This document shows positions 1-5,783 of a DNA stretch of 7,476 nt, one piece after another. The notes under the pieces were generated by a model that did not search any database, was not told the DNA's origin, and saw only the letters and a program-made list of their open reading frames with translations. Every line of letters starts with the position of its first letter. The stretch's first letter is position 1. Origin of the DNA: Actinomycetes bacterium (GTDB lineage Bacteria > Actinomycetota > Acidimicrobiia > Acidimicrobiales > UBA8190); contig JAJYAB010000083.1 of assembly GCA_021779775.1 (NCBI GenBank), forward strand, positions 1 to 7,476, written 5' to 3'. The position numbers and the translations under genes were made by a program.

Positions 1-1041
1 CGACCGGCTGGCGGTCGAACAGCTCGCAGCTCGGCATGCTCACCACCCGGACCGCCGCGCCCTCGGCGCTCAGCTCCTCGTAGGCGGCGACGGCGAGGGA
101 GACCTCGCTGCCCGTGGCGATGATGATGACCTCGGGTGACCGTGTAGCGGGGTCGGCCAGCACGTAGCCCCCCTTGGCCAGGCCCGACGCCGGGGCGTAG
201 CGGGATCGGTCGAGGGTGGGAACGGCTTGGCGGGTGAGCACCAGGGCGACCGGATCGTGTTGCAGGCCCATGATGACCCGCCAGGCTTCGGCCACCTCGT
301 TCGCGTCGGCGGGGCGGAGCACCACCAGGCCCGGGATGGCGCGCAGCGAGACGAGCTGCTCGACCGGCTGGTGGGTAGGGCCGTCTTGGCCCATGCCGAT
401 CGAGTCGTGGGTGAAGACGTGGATGACGGGGATCTCCATCAGCGCGGACAGGCGGATCGCTCCCCGGGCGTAGTCGGAGAAGACGAGGAAGCTCGACCAG
501 TAGGCCCTGACTTTGGACAGCACCAGGCCAGCGGTGATCGCCGCCGCCGCGTGCTCACGGATGCCGAAGTGGAAGTTCCGAGCCCCGTAGTTGCCCTCCT
601 CGAAGTCCCCCGCACCTGAGAAGGTGAGGCGGGTCTTGGTGGATGGTGCCAGGTCGGCCGACCCGCCGATCAGCCAGGGCACCCGAGGAGCGATGGCGTT
701 GAGGACCTCACCCGAGGAGTCTCGGGTGGCGACTCCGGTGGGGTCAGGATCGAAGGTGGGGATGTCGGCGTCCCATCCTGCGGGAAGCTCCCGGCGCTGC
801 ATGGCCAAGAGCTCCGCCGCGAGCTCAGGGTGCTCGCGTTCGTAGTCAGCGAATAGCGACATCCACGCCTCCCGGAGCCGGTTCCCCCGGGCCCCGATGC
901 CATCGGCGAAGTGCTCGTAGACCCCGTCAGGAATCAAGAACTTGGCGTCCTCGGGCCAGCCGTAGCTGGCCTTGGCCTTCTTCACCTCCGCTGCCCCCAA
1001 CGGCTCGCCGTGGGCGGCGCTGGTGTCGACGATGTCCGGGG
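1..1041 (-). pseudogene. tkt: Transketolase, central and C-terminal part in the shifted frame; runs off the left edge
   Basis: Reading the minus strand from about 1041 one base out of phase with the upstream part gives an uninterrupted transketolase continuation: the equivalent of APDIVDT, then AAHGEPLG, then the pyrimidine-binding domain. Visible landmarks are GSADLAPS, the catalytic glutamate in FGIREH (codon 554-556), SFLVFSDYARGAIRLSALM, THDSIGMG, GPTHQP, and LTRQAVPTLDRS. No stop codon occurs up to base 1, and about 345 residues are present. With the upstream 271 residues this makes about 617, so only the last part of the usual 660-700 residues is missing, off the window. The frame is otherwise clean, so the shift is either very recent or a sequencing/assembly error in a GGGGCCC run. 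A Gln (386-388) occupies the position usually Glu in GEDGPTHQP. The type given reflects the broken frame; with one base restored this is simply the rest of tkt. Confidence 0.85.
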
Positions 1042-1854
1042 CCCGTAGCCGATGTGGCTGTCCACGATGACAAGAGTGGGTCGCTCCGCTTCGTCCCGGA
1101 AGATCTGGAACGCCTTGGACAGCGATCCGAGGTTGTTGGCGTCGGCCACCCGGGTCACGTTCCAGCCGTAGCCGGAGAAGACTGCTCCCACGTCCTCGCT
1201 GAAGGCGAGCGCGGTGTTGCCTTCGATGGTGACGTGGTTGTTGTCGTAGATCCAGCACAGCTTGGACAGTCCCAGATGGCCGGCGAGCGACGCCGCCTCG
1301 TCGGAGATGCCCTCCATCATGCAGCCGTCGCCCATGAGCGCGTACACGTCGAAGTCGAACAGCTCGAAGCCGGGCTTGTTGTAGCGGTCGGCCTGACAGC
1401 GCGAGGCGATCGCCATGCCGACCGAGTTCGCCACCCCCTGGCCGAGCGGCCCCGTCGTTGCCTCCACCCCAGAGGTCCAGCGGTACTCGGGATGCCCCGG
1501 GCAGCGGGACCCGAGCTCCCGGAAGGTCTTTATGTCGTCCAAGGTCACCGACGCACGCCCGACGGTCTCATAGGCGGGGTTCACCGCCGTCACTTGCGCC
1601 AGGTGCAACAGGGCGTAGAGGAGGACCGAGGCGTGTCCCTCGGAGAGCACGAAACGGTCCCGGTTGGGCCAGATCGGATCGGCAGGGTCGAAGCGCAACT
1701 CGCGCTGCCACAGCTGATAGCCGACCGGGGCCATGCCCATCGGCGTCCCCGGACGACCCGAGTTCGCCTTCTCCACGGCGTCGATGGCGAGGGTGCGGAT
1801 GGTGTTGACACATATCGTATCGAGATCACCCGACGGCCGAGTTGTTGTGGTCAT
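982..1854 (-). CDS. tkt: Transketolase, N-terminal part (frame broken after residue 271)
   Basis: Transketolase moves two-carbon ketol units between sugar phosphates in the non-oxidative pentose phosphate pathway, using thiamine diphosphate (ThDP) and a divalent metal in the cytosol. This part carries the ThDP-binding pyrimidine-side module: LSEGHAS near residues 70-76, GHPE at 120-123, TTGPLGQG near 133-140, and the cofactor motif GDG at 175-177 with NN at 205-206. ATG at 1854 is supported by AAGGA (plus-strand 1860-1864) five bases upstream. The frame matches the family through DSHIGYG (to residue 271), then turns into unrelated residues and stops at 982. The matching sequence continues in the next frame (separate entry), so a single base is missing at 1038-1044. 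Residue 34 is Arg (CGT, 1753-1755) where the family has a near-invariant catalytic His in SGHPG. The family assignment is certain; whether the gene works is not. Confidence 0.93.
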   Translation of the reverse strand: MTTTTRPSGDLDTICVNTIRTLAIDAVEKANSGRPGTPMGMAPVGYQLWQRELRFDPADPIWPNRDRFVLSEGHASVLLYALLHLAQVTAVNPAYETVGRASVTLDDIKTFRELGSRCPGHPEYRWTSGVEATTGPLGQGVANSVGMAIASRCQADRYNKPGFELFDFDVYALMGDGCMMEGISDEAASLAGHLGLSKLCWIYDNNHVTIEGNTALAFSEDVGAVFSGYGWNVTRVADANNLGSLSKAFQIFRDEAERPTLVIVDSHIGYGPRTSSTPAPPTASRWGQRR

Positions 1855-1949
1855 CGTGGTCCTTGTCTGTGAGTCTGTGGCACCCAGTAGCGGGCTTCCA
1901 TAGGGTGGAGGACACGGTCGAGATCGGGTGTGGAACTGACGGAGTGCAA
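1855..1949. promoter_or_regulatory. Divergent tkt/rpiA intergenic region
   Basis: These 95 bases separate the starts of two divergent pentose phosphate genes, so promoters for both must lie here or within the neighbouring 5' ends. I see no convincing -35/-10 pair on either strand. A TAGGGT at 1901-1906 (plus) is a weak -10 candidate for rpiA without a good -35 partner. On the plus strand GGAG at 1941-1944 lies five bases before the GTG at 1950 and serves as the rpiA ribosome-binding site. Confidence 0.4.
1860..1864 (-). promoter_or_regulatory. Ribosome-binding site of tkt
   Basis: On the minus strand the sequence AAGGA lies five bases before the ATG at 1854. It fixes the transketolase start, which also matches the family N-terminus (a short Thr-rich stretch, then the NTIRTL region). 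Confidence 0.6.
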
Positions 1950-2597
1950 GTGACAGACATCGAAACCGAGAAGCGTCTCGCCGCCGAAGCCGCCGCCGAG
2001 CTGGTAGAGGCCGGCATGACCGTCGGGCTCGGCACCGGCTCCACCGTCGCCTACCTGCTGGGCGCCCTCGCGCGCCGCAAGCTCGACATCACCTGCGTGG
2101 CGACCTCGCCGGCCACGTTCGACACCGCCCGCAGCCTCGGCCTCGACGTCCGGGGGTTCACCGGCATCGACCACCTCGATGTCACGATCGACGGGGCCGA
2201 CCAGGTGGGCCCGGCCGGCTGGCTGGTCAAGGGTGGAGGTGGTGCCCACACCAGGGAGAAGATCGCTGCGGCTGCAGCGGAGCGTTACGTCGTGATCGTC
2301 TCGTCGAACAAGCTGGTGGACGCCTTGGCGGTGCCCGTGCCTCTCGAGCTGCTGGCCTTCGGCCTCGACGCCACCCTTCGAGCGTTGGGCGACGCCCGCT
2401 TGACCGACGCGCCGGTGAGCCCGGACGGAGGGGTGCTCGCTGGCTACTTCGGGCCGCTCGGCGACCCGGGTGAGCTGGCGATGCGGCTCTCCGCGATACC
2501 CGGGGTGGTGGAACACGGCCTGTTCTCGCCGGCCATGGTCAGTAACATCCTCGTCGGCCAGGGCAGCCGGGTGCACCGTCGCCGCCCCGGTGACTGA
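1950..2597 (+). CDS. rpiA: Ribose-5-phosphate isomerase A
   Basis: Interconverts ribose 5-phosphate and ribulose 5-phosphate in the cytosolic pentose phosphate pathway. The predicted protein has 215 residues, close to the usual 215-230. Motifs in order: the phosphate-binding loop GLGTGST at 26-32, the catalytic pair in DGAD (Asp81 and Asp84), Lys94 in KGGGG, and the catalytic base Glu103 in TREK. The C-terminal signature IPGVVEHGLF is followed by a short basic tail. The numbering coincides with E. coli RpiA, so all named catalytic residues are present. The GTG at 1950 is preferred because GGAG at 1941-1944 is correctly spaced. An in-frame GTG at 1944 is possible, and the upstream ATG at 1842 would overlap the divergent tkt and add residues foreign to the family. 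Less usual are Gln85 (normally Glu after DGAD) and SPDGG in place of the common S/TDNGN segment. It converges with the HAD gene downstream. Confidence 0.93.
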   Translation: MTDIETEKRLAAEAAAELVEAGMTVGLGTGSTVAYLLGALARRKLDITCVATSPATFDTARSLGLDVRGFTGIDHLDVTIDGADQVGPAGWLVKGGGGAHTREKIAAAAAERYVVIVSSNKLVDALAVPVPLELLAFGLDATLRALGDARLTDAPVSPDGGVLAGYFGPLGDPGELAMRLSAIPGVVEHGLFSPAMVSNILVGQGSRVHRRRPGD

Positions 2598-2722
2598 CGC
2601 GGCCAGCCTCGTCTCGGCGGCGGCGTGGCAGGTGACCGTTCCGCTCGCCGCAGGGGGGCTCACCGCCCGCCAGGGCGTCACCCGCCCGAGCACTACCCCC
2701 CGTGGCACCACCCGCCGGGTTG
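2598..2722. other. Convergent intergenic gap between rpiA and the HAD gene
   Basis: A 125-base GC-rich gap lies between the stop codons of rpiA (plus) and the HAD phosphatase (minus). A bidirectional terminator would be expected here, but I find no strong hairpin followed by a T run in either direction, only short complementary pieces such as GTGGCACCAC at 2702-2711. No gene is supported in it. Confidence 0.4.
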
Positions 2723-3430
2723 TCACAGCCCCGGGAACCCGTCTTCGAGTGAGCTAAGCACGTGGGCGCCTCCGGCCGCCTCAAGCTCGTCGACCGAGTA
2801 GTGGCCGCTCGCCACCCCGACCGACACCGCACCCGATGCGTTGGTCGCCTCCATGTCGTGGGGAGTGTCGCCGACCACGTACACCTTGGACGGCGCCAGC
2901 TGGTCGTGCAGCCGGGCGGCCTTTTCGATGGCCAACTTCGTCAGCTCGGTGCGGTCGGGTGAGTCCGATCCGTAGGCGCCGAAGACGAAGAACCGGTTCA
3001 GGTTGGCGGGGACGAGCTTGGTGCGCGCCGCGCCTTCCATGGCACCAGAAACCAGGCCGAGCATGACGCCGGCCTCCCCCAGGCGCAGGAGGATCTTCTC
3101 TGCCCCGGGGAGCACCCGGTAGCCCTCTGAGACCCCGATGTCCTCGGCCAGGTGCAGCAGGTACTGGGCGTAGAGCCGGCCGAGCTCGTCGTCGCTCGGG
3201 TCGCGGTGGAGAACCGCGCGGAAGGTGGCCCGGGCCACCTGCGGGTCGGTCTCACCTGCCGAGCTGTGCTCGCCGATGTCGGCGGGGATGTCGTAGAGCG
3301 TGTCGAACGCGGCCTTCCAGCTGCGCGCCCCCGACCCGCCGGTATGCACCAGGGTCTCGTCGACGTCGAACAGCACGACGACCGGCTTGGCCGTCTCTGT
3401 CGGTTTCGACGGCTTCGTCGTTGGGGGCAT
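2723..3430 (-). CDS. HAD-family phosphatase (phosphoglycolate-phosphatase-like)
   Basis: A 235-residue soluble hydrolase of the haloacid dehalogenase superfamily. It is expected to remove phosphate from a small metabolite through an aspartyl-phosphate intermediate with magnesium. Motif I is FDVDETL with nucleophile Asp22 and acid/base Asp24. An alpha-helical C1 cap follows (about residues 30-105). Motif II is LVSG with Ser128. Motif III seems to be supplied by the GSDSPDRTEL segment (about 154-163) rather than a classic KP motif. Motif IV is VVGDTPHD with Asp189 and Asp193. The first 15 residues are a Pro/Thr/Lys-rich tail with no signal peptide or membrane segment. The ATG at 3430 has AGAAGG seven to twelve bases upstream, inside the end of the gnd remnant, and a single base separates it from that stop codon, so it was probably co-translated with gnd. 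The substrate cannot be read from sequence. Phosphoglycolate phosphatase is the nearest family label, and repair of a 6-phosphogluconate dehydrogenase inhibitor is a contextual guess. Confidence 0.88.
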   Translation of the reverse strand: MPPTTKPSKPTETAKPVVVLFDVDETLVHTGGSGARSWKAAFDTLYDIPADIGEHSSAGETDPQVARATFRAVLHRDPSDDELGRLYAQYLLHLAEDIGVSEGYRVLPGAEKILLRLGEAGVMLGLVSGAMEGAARTKLVPANLNRFFVFGAYGSDSPDRTELTKLAIEKAARLHDQLAPSKVYVVGDTPHDMEATNASGAVSVGVASGHYSVDELEAAGGAHVLSSLEDGFPGL

Positions 3431-3431
3431 T

Positions 3432-3998
3432 TCAGGCCTTCTTCTCGTCGTGGCCGCCGAAGCCTTTGCGCATGGCCGAGAGCACCTTGCCGGCGAAGTC
3501 GTCGAGGCCCCGAGACGCGAACCGGGAATACAGCGCGGTGGTGAGCACCGGGGCAGGGACCCCTTCGTCGATCGCCGCGATCGACGTCCACCGCCCTTCG
3601 CCCGAGTCCGACACCCGCCCGGAGAACTCGGCGAGATCCGGCGAGTCGAACAGGGCGGTGGCGGTCAGGTCCAACAGCCAGGACTCGACGACGCTGCCGC
3701 GGCGCCACACCTCCGCGACCGCGGTGGTGTCGATGTCGAACTGGTAGAACTCGGGGGATTCCATCGGGGCAGTCTCGGCGTCGGCGGCGGTGCTCTTCTT
3801 GCCGGCATTCGCGTTATGTAAGACGTTGAGCCCTTCGGCGAAGGCCGCCATCATCCCATACTCGATGCCGTTGTGGACCATCTTCACGAAATGCCCCGCC
3901 CCGGTCGGCCCGCAATGCAAGAAGCCGTGCTCGGCCCGGTCGGGCTCCCCGGTGCGCCCCGGCGTCCGAGGTGCGGAGTCGATACCGGGGGCGATGGT
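3432..3998 (-). pseudogene. gnd: 6-phosphogluconate dehydrogenase, C-terminal remnant (NADP-binding domain missing)
   Basis: 6-phosphogluconate dehydrogenase oxidatively decarboxylates 6-phosphogluconate to ribulose 5-phosphate. About 188 residues remain. The match begins at TIAPGID (3996-3998 downward), continues through APRTPGR and LHCGP, then GAGHFVKMVHNGIEYG with the substrate-binding Lys and His-Asn of the family, EVWRRGSV, SGRVSDSGEGRW, AAIDEGVP and LSAMRKGFGGH. This is the helical C-terminal domain of the short (about 300-residue) form. The whole N-terminal Rossmann domain with GLGxMG is absent. The frame meets a stop at 4050-4052 and contains no ATG or GTG before the match; the first usable start is a TTG at 3918-3920 with no clear ribosome-binding site. 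The rest of the window does not contain the missing half. The gene therefore looks broken by an event just upstream, next to the toxin-antitoxin pair, and cannot encode an active dehydrogenase. The remaining coding sequence is otherwise undamaged, so the loss looks recent (or reflects a misassembly). Confidence 0.85.
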
Positions 3999-4126
3999 GG
4001 AAGCTTCTCTGCTCGAGGACGTCGAGCAGCCGCCTCGTGCAGCGCAGGATCACCGCTGAAGGGTAGATGCCGTGCCTCGGGTGGGAGGTCTGATAGCCGG
4101 GCCCGGCTGGGCAGAGGGGGTGGGTG
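3999..4126. other. Junction between the gnd remnant and higA, with a 14-base palindrome
   Basis: These 128 bases lie between the last recognisable gnd codon and the stop of the antitoxin gene. I recognise no protein in any frame. A perfect 14-base palindrome, AGCCGGGCCCGGCT, occupies 4095-4108. It could form a short hairpin behind the antitoxin gene but lacks a following T run, so it is not a canonical terminator. The rearrangement breakpoint should lie in this stretch, probably near 3999-4050. No transposase, terminal repeat or attachment core is visible. Confidence 0.45.
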
Positions 4127-4462
4127 TCAGGCGCTGCGCCGGGTGGGGGAGTCGGTGGTGGTGAGCGCGATGCGCTGGTCGCCCACGACGGCGTTGATCT
4201 CGAGATGTCCGCCGAGGGCTTCGACGTACGCGGCGAGCGTCGAGAGCAGCATGTCGCCCTCGCGTTCGATCCGGGAGATCGTCGACTGGGGCCGGCCCAT
4301 GGTTCGAGACAGCTCCACCTGGGTGAGCTGGCGCACCCGGCGCAACTCACCGAGTGCATCTCGGACCTGCTCGGCGACGACCTTGGTTCGCTCGCGCTCC
4401 ACCCGCTCCCGGCGAGCCGGGTCGGTCATCACCTCGGCCTCGAGCTCCTCGAAGCGCTTCAT
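4127..4462 (-). CDS. HigA-like antitoxin, XRE-family helix-turn-helix protein
   Basis: A 111-residue DNA-binding protein, expected to neutralise the toxin encoded just upstream and to repress their shared promoter. The first 30 residues are strongly charged and helical (RRERVERERTK). The central part (about residues 36-85) is an XRE/Cro-type helix-turn-helix: LGELRRVRQLTQVELSRTMG, then STISRIEREGDMLLSTLAAYVEALGGHLEI. It ends in a short strand-like segment and a Thr/Arg tail. The start at 4462 overlaps the toxin stop by four bases (ATGA), and GAGGAGG in the end of the toxin gene serves as its ribosome-binding site, indicating translational coupling. The toxin-first order is the usual HigBA arrangement. 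Autoregulation is known for the family; here it is inferred from the repeated sequence in the promoter. Confidence 0.88.
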   Translation of the reverse strand: MKRFEELEAEVMTDPARRERVERERTKVVAEQVRDALGELRRVRQLTQVELSRTMGRPQSTISRIEREGDMLLSTLAAYVEALGGHLEINAVVGDQRIALTTTDSPTRRSA

Positions 4463-4818
4463 CGCTCATTCCTCCTCATCGTCTCGATGTGCTTGGCATA
4501 CAGCTCTTCTGCCTGTGGGATCGCCCGGCGGTACCACGACTGCCACTGCCCGGCCTTGTTGCCCCCGACGAGCAGCACCGCCCTCCGGGCCGGGTCGAAG
4601 ACGAACAGCACACGCAGGTGCGCCCGGCCGACGGTGGCTCGCAGCTCCTTCAAGTTGGCGAGCCGGCTTCCGGCGATGGTGTCGACCGTCGGGCGACCAA
4701 GAGCGGGGCCGTGGTCTCGAAGCATGGCGATGCGCGCCGTCAGCGCATCTTGGTGCTCTTCGGTGAGCGCGTCCCACCACCGCTCGAACTCCTCGGTGAC
4801 GAGAAGCTCCCAGGGCAT
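4459..4818 (-). CDS. HigB/RelE-like toxin (phage-derived Gp49-like family)
   Basis: A 119-residue protein of the RelE/HigB superfamily, Gp49-like branch, whose members generally cut mRNA at the ribosome. Visible features: an N-terminal TEEFERWWDAL helix (about 8-18), a RIAMLRDHGPALGRP segment (29-43), the core strand motif LKELR (56-60), LRVLFVFDP (68-76), then VLLVGGNKAGQW (81-92), WYRRAIPQAEELY (95-107) and a terminal helix. The basic and aromatic residues typical of the active face (Lys57, Arg60, Arg69, Lys88, Tyr96) are present and the length is normal, so it appears intact. ATG at 4818 is the start. The promoter upstream places the predicted first transcribed base on that A, and no ribosome-binding site is present or needed. 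Its antitoxin follows with a four-base overlap. The cognate function is inferred from family and order; ribonuclease activity is not shown. Confidence 0.88.
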   Translation of the reverse strand: MPWELLVTEEFERWWDALTEEHQDALTARIAMLRDHGPALGRPTVDTIAGSRLANLKELRATVGRAHLRVLFVFDPARRAVLLVGGNKAGQWQSWYRRAIPQAEELYAKHIETMRRNER

Positions 4819-4824
4819 CGAATC

Positions 4825-4853
4825 AGTATACCGTCAGGAGGTTATACCGTCAA
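4825..4853 (-). promoter_or_regulatory. Sigma-70-type promoter of the toxin-antitoxin operon, predicted leaderless
   Basis: On the minus strand TTGACG (plus 4848-4853) is followed after exactly 17 bases by TATACT (plus 4825-4830), close to the consensus TTGACA-17-TATAAT. Counting from the -10 box, position +1 falls at 4818, the A of the toxin ATG, so the mRNA would have no leader. This is the clearest promoter in the window. Confidence 0.75.
4827..4852. repeat. Two direct copies of TATACCGTCA overlapping the toxin promoter (candidate operator)
   Basis: The ten bases TATACCGTCA (plus strand) occur at 4827-4836 and again at 4843-4852, a 16-base period. One copy overlaps the -10 box and the other the -35 box. 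Direct repeats over a promoter in front of an XRE-type antitoxin suggest the binding sites through which the antitoxin, alone or with toxin, represses its operon. The repeat is seen directly; the binding is inferred. Confidence 0.6.
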
Positions 4854-4872
4854 CAAGATAGTCACTCTGCGC

Positions 4873-4887
4873 CGGGATCATATCCCG
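4873..4887. repeat. Short inverted repeat between the DUF488 gene and the toxin promoter
   Basis: CGGGAT at 4873-4878 is complementary to ATCCCG at 4882-4887 around a three-base loop. It lies downstream of the MarR-DUF488 stop (minus strand) and upstream of the toxin promoter. It may be a weak hairpin or a protein site. No T run follows in either direction, so I do not call it a terminator. Confidence 0.3.
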
Positions 4888-4961
4888 TCGCGGTCTACGG
4901 GCAGCCATGGCGCTGGCGCGTGGCCGCCCATGACAGCGGGCTTGGCTGAGCGGGCGATCAA

Positions 4962-5783
4962 TCAGCGGTCAGCGAGGATGTCTCGCAGCACGGCCGCACC
5001 GGAGCGTTCGAAATCCTTGGTTGCGGTGACGAGGACCACGGTGCTCTCGGCGCCCCGGGCGTGCAGTTGTTCGAGCGCTTTGCGAGCTGGCTCGCGTCCC
5101 AGCTCTTGGCGGTAGCGTCGAGCAAAATCGCCGAAGCGCTCGGGCTTGTGCCCATACCACTTGCGCAGCTCGGTACTCGGGGCGACGTCTTTCATCCAGA
5201 TCTCGAAGGGGGCATCGGCGCGGGTGATTCCCCGGGGCCAGAGCCGGTCGACCAGGATCCGCGGTGTTGAGCCTGTGGCGCCATCGTCGTAGACGCGGGC
5301 GATCTCGACATCGACAGCGTCGCGATGCCCGGATTGCGATGGCGCGCCGGGGAATCCGTGGGGCCGCTGCACCGGGGCGAGGCCCCGCCATGCCCCGGGG
5401 AGCTCGAGGGCGAGGCGCTCGAGCTCTTCGAGATGGAGTGCAGAGAGCGCCTCGAGCCGATTGGCGCCAGTCACGGTGAGCTGGAGCCGGACGACCCGAT
5501 GATCCTCGGGGTCCCGGGTTCGGGTCACGAGCCCGGCGGCGTCGGCCCGGTCGACGAGACCGACCGTGCTGTGGTGCTGCAAGAGCAAATAGTCCGCCAC
5601 TTCGCCGATCGTGGGACCCCGAGGATCGCCGTGGCCCCGGATTGCGAGAAGCAACTGGTGCTGGGCCGGGCTCAGCCCGGCGGCCTTGGCTTGCTGCTCG
5701 CTCCACCGCTCGAAGTGGCGAAGGCCCGTGCGGAGCGCCAGCAAGCGGGCATAGGCAGCGTCAGGCAGACTCACTCCCGTCAC
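4962..5783 (-). CDS. MarR-family winged helix fused to a DUF488 domain
   Basis: Two domains in one uninterrupted frame of about 273 residues. Residues about 5-130 look like a MarR-type regulator: FERWSEQQAKAAGLSPAQHQLL, GEVADYLLLQHHSTVGLVDRAD (recognition-helix region), the wing TRTRDPEDHRVVRLQLTVTG, then a dimerisation helix EALSALHLEELERLA. A Pro/Gly/Ser-rich linker (about 137-155) leads to a DUF488 domain (about 158-273) with ARVYDDG, ILVDRLWPRGI, WMKDVAPSTELRKWYGH, FARRYRQEL and a C-terminal VLVTATKDFE. MarR proteins are dimeric repressors or activators, often ligand-controlled; DUF488 has no settled biochemical role. The GTG at 5783 (or 5774) is preferred, because an upstream extension to 5906 would overlap the divergent ClC start and has no family resemblance. 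The start remains uncertain because no good ribosome-binding site is visible. Divergence from the ClC gene suggests it could control that gene or itself. Confidence 0.82.
   Translation of the reverse strand: MTGVSLPDAAYARLLALRTGLRHFERWSEQQAKAAGLSPAQHQLLLAIRGHGDPRGPTIGEVADYLLLQHHSTVGLVDRADAAGLVTRTRDPEDHRVVRLQLTVTGANRLEALSALHLEELERLALELPGAWRGLAPVQRPHGFPGAPSQSGHRDAVDVEIARVYDDGATGSTPRILVDRLWPRGITRADAPFEIWMKDVAPSTELRKWYGHKPERFGDFARRYRQELGREPARKALEQLHARGAESTVVLVTATKDFERSGAAVLRDILADR

Noticed and set aside
1054..1872. A 272-codon open frame on the plus strand opposite transketolase
   Set aside because: Transketolase motifs on the minus strand are unmistakable. This frame is rich in Arg, Gly and Val with no recognisable domain and is a shadow.
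2598..2722. A bidirectional terminator between rpiA and the HAD gene
   Set aside because: Only four- to five-base complementary pieces are present, and there is no T run on either strand.
1851..2726. A 291-codon open frame on the minus strand opposite rpiA
   Set aside because: It mirrors the codon pattern of rpiA, which has clear catalytic motifs. The opposite product resembles no family and is the usual GC-rich antisense frame.
3998..4060. A minus-strand frame reading RRLLDVLEQRS just upstream of the gnd match, which might be more gnd sequence after a frameshift
   Set aside because: The length and placement would fit the helix before TIAPG, but the expected preceding NADP-domain residues (such as a MIGG-type strand) are not present. 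I cannot support it as gnd.
4819..4961. A small gene or RNA between the toxin promoter and the MarR-DUF488 stop
   Set aside because: No open frame with a convincing start, no tRNA-like folding and no strong terminator. Only the promoter, its repeats and a six-base inverted repeat are supported.
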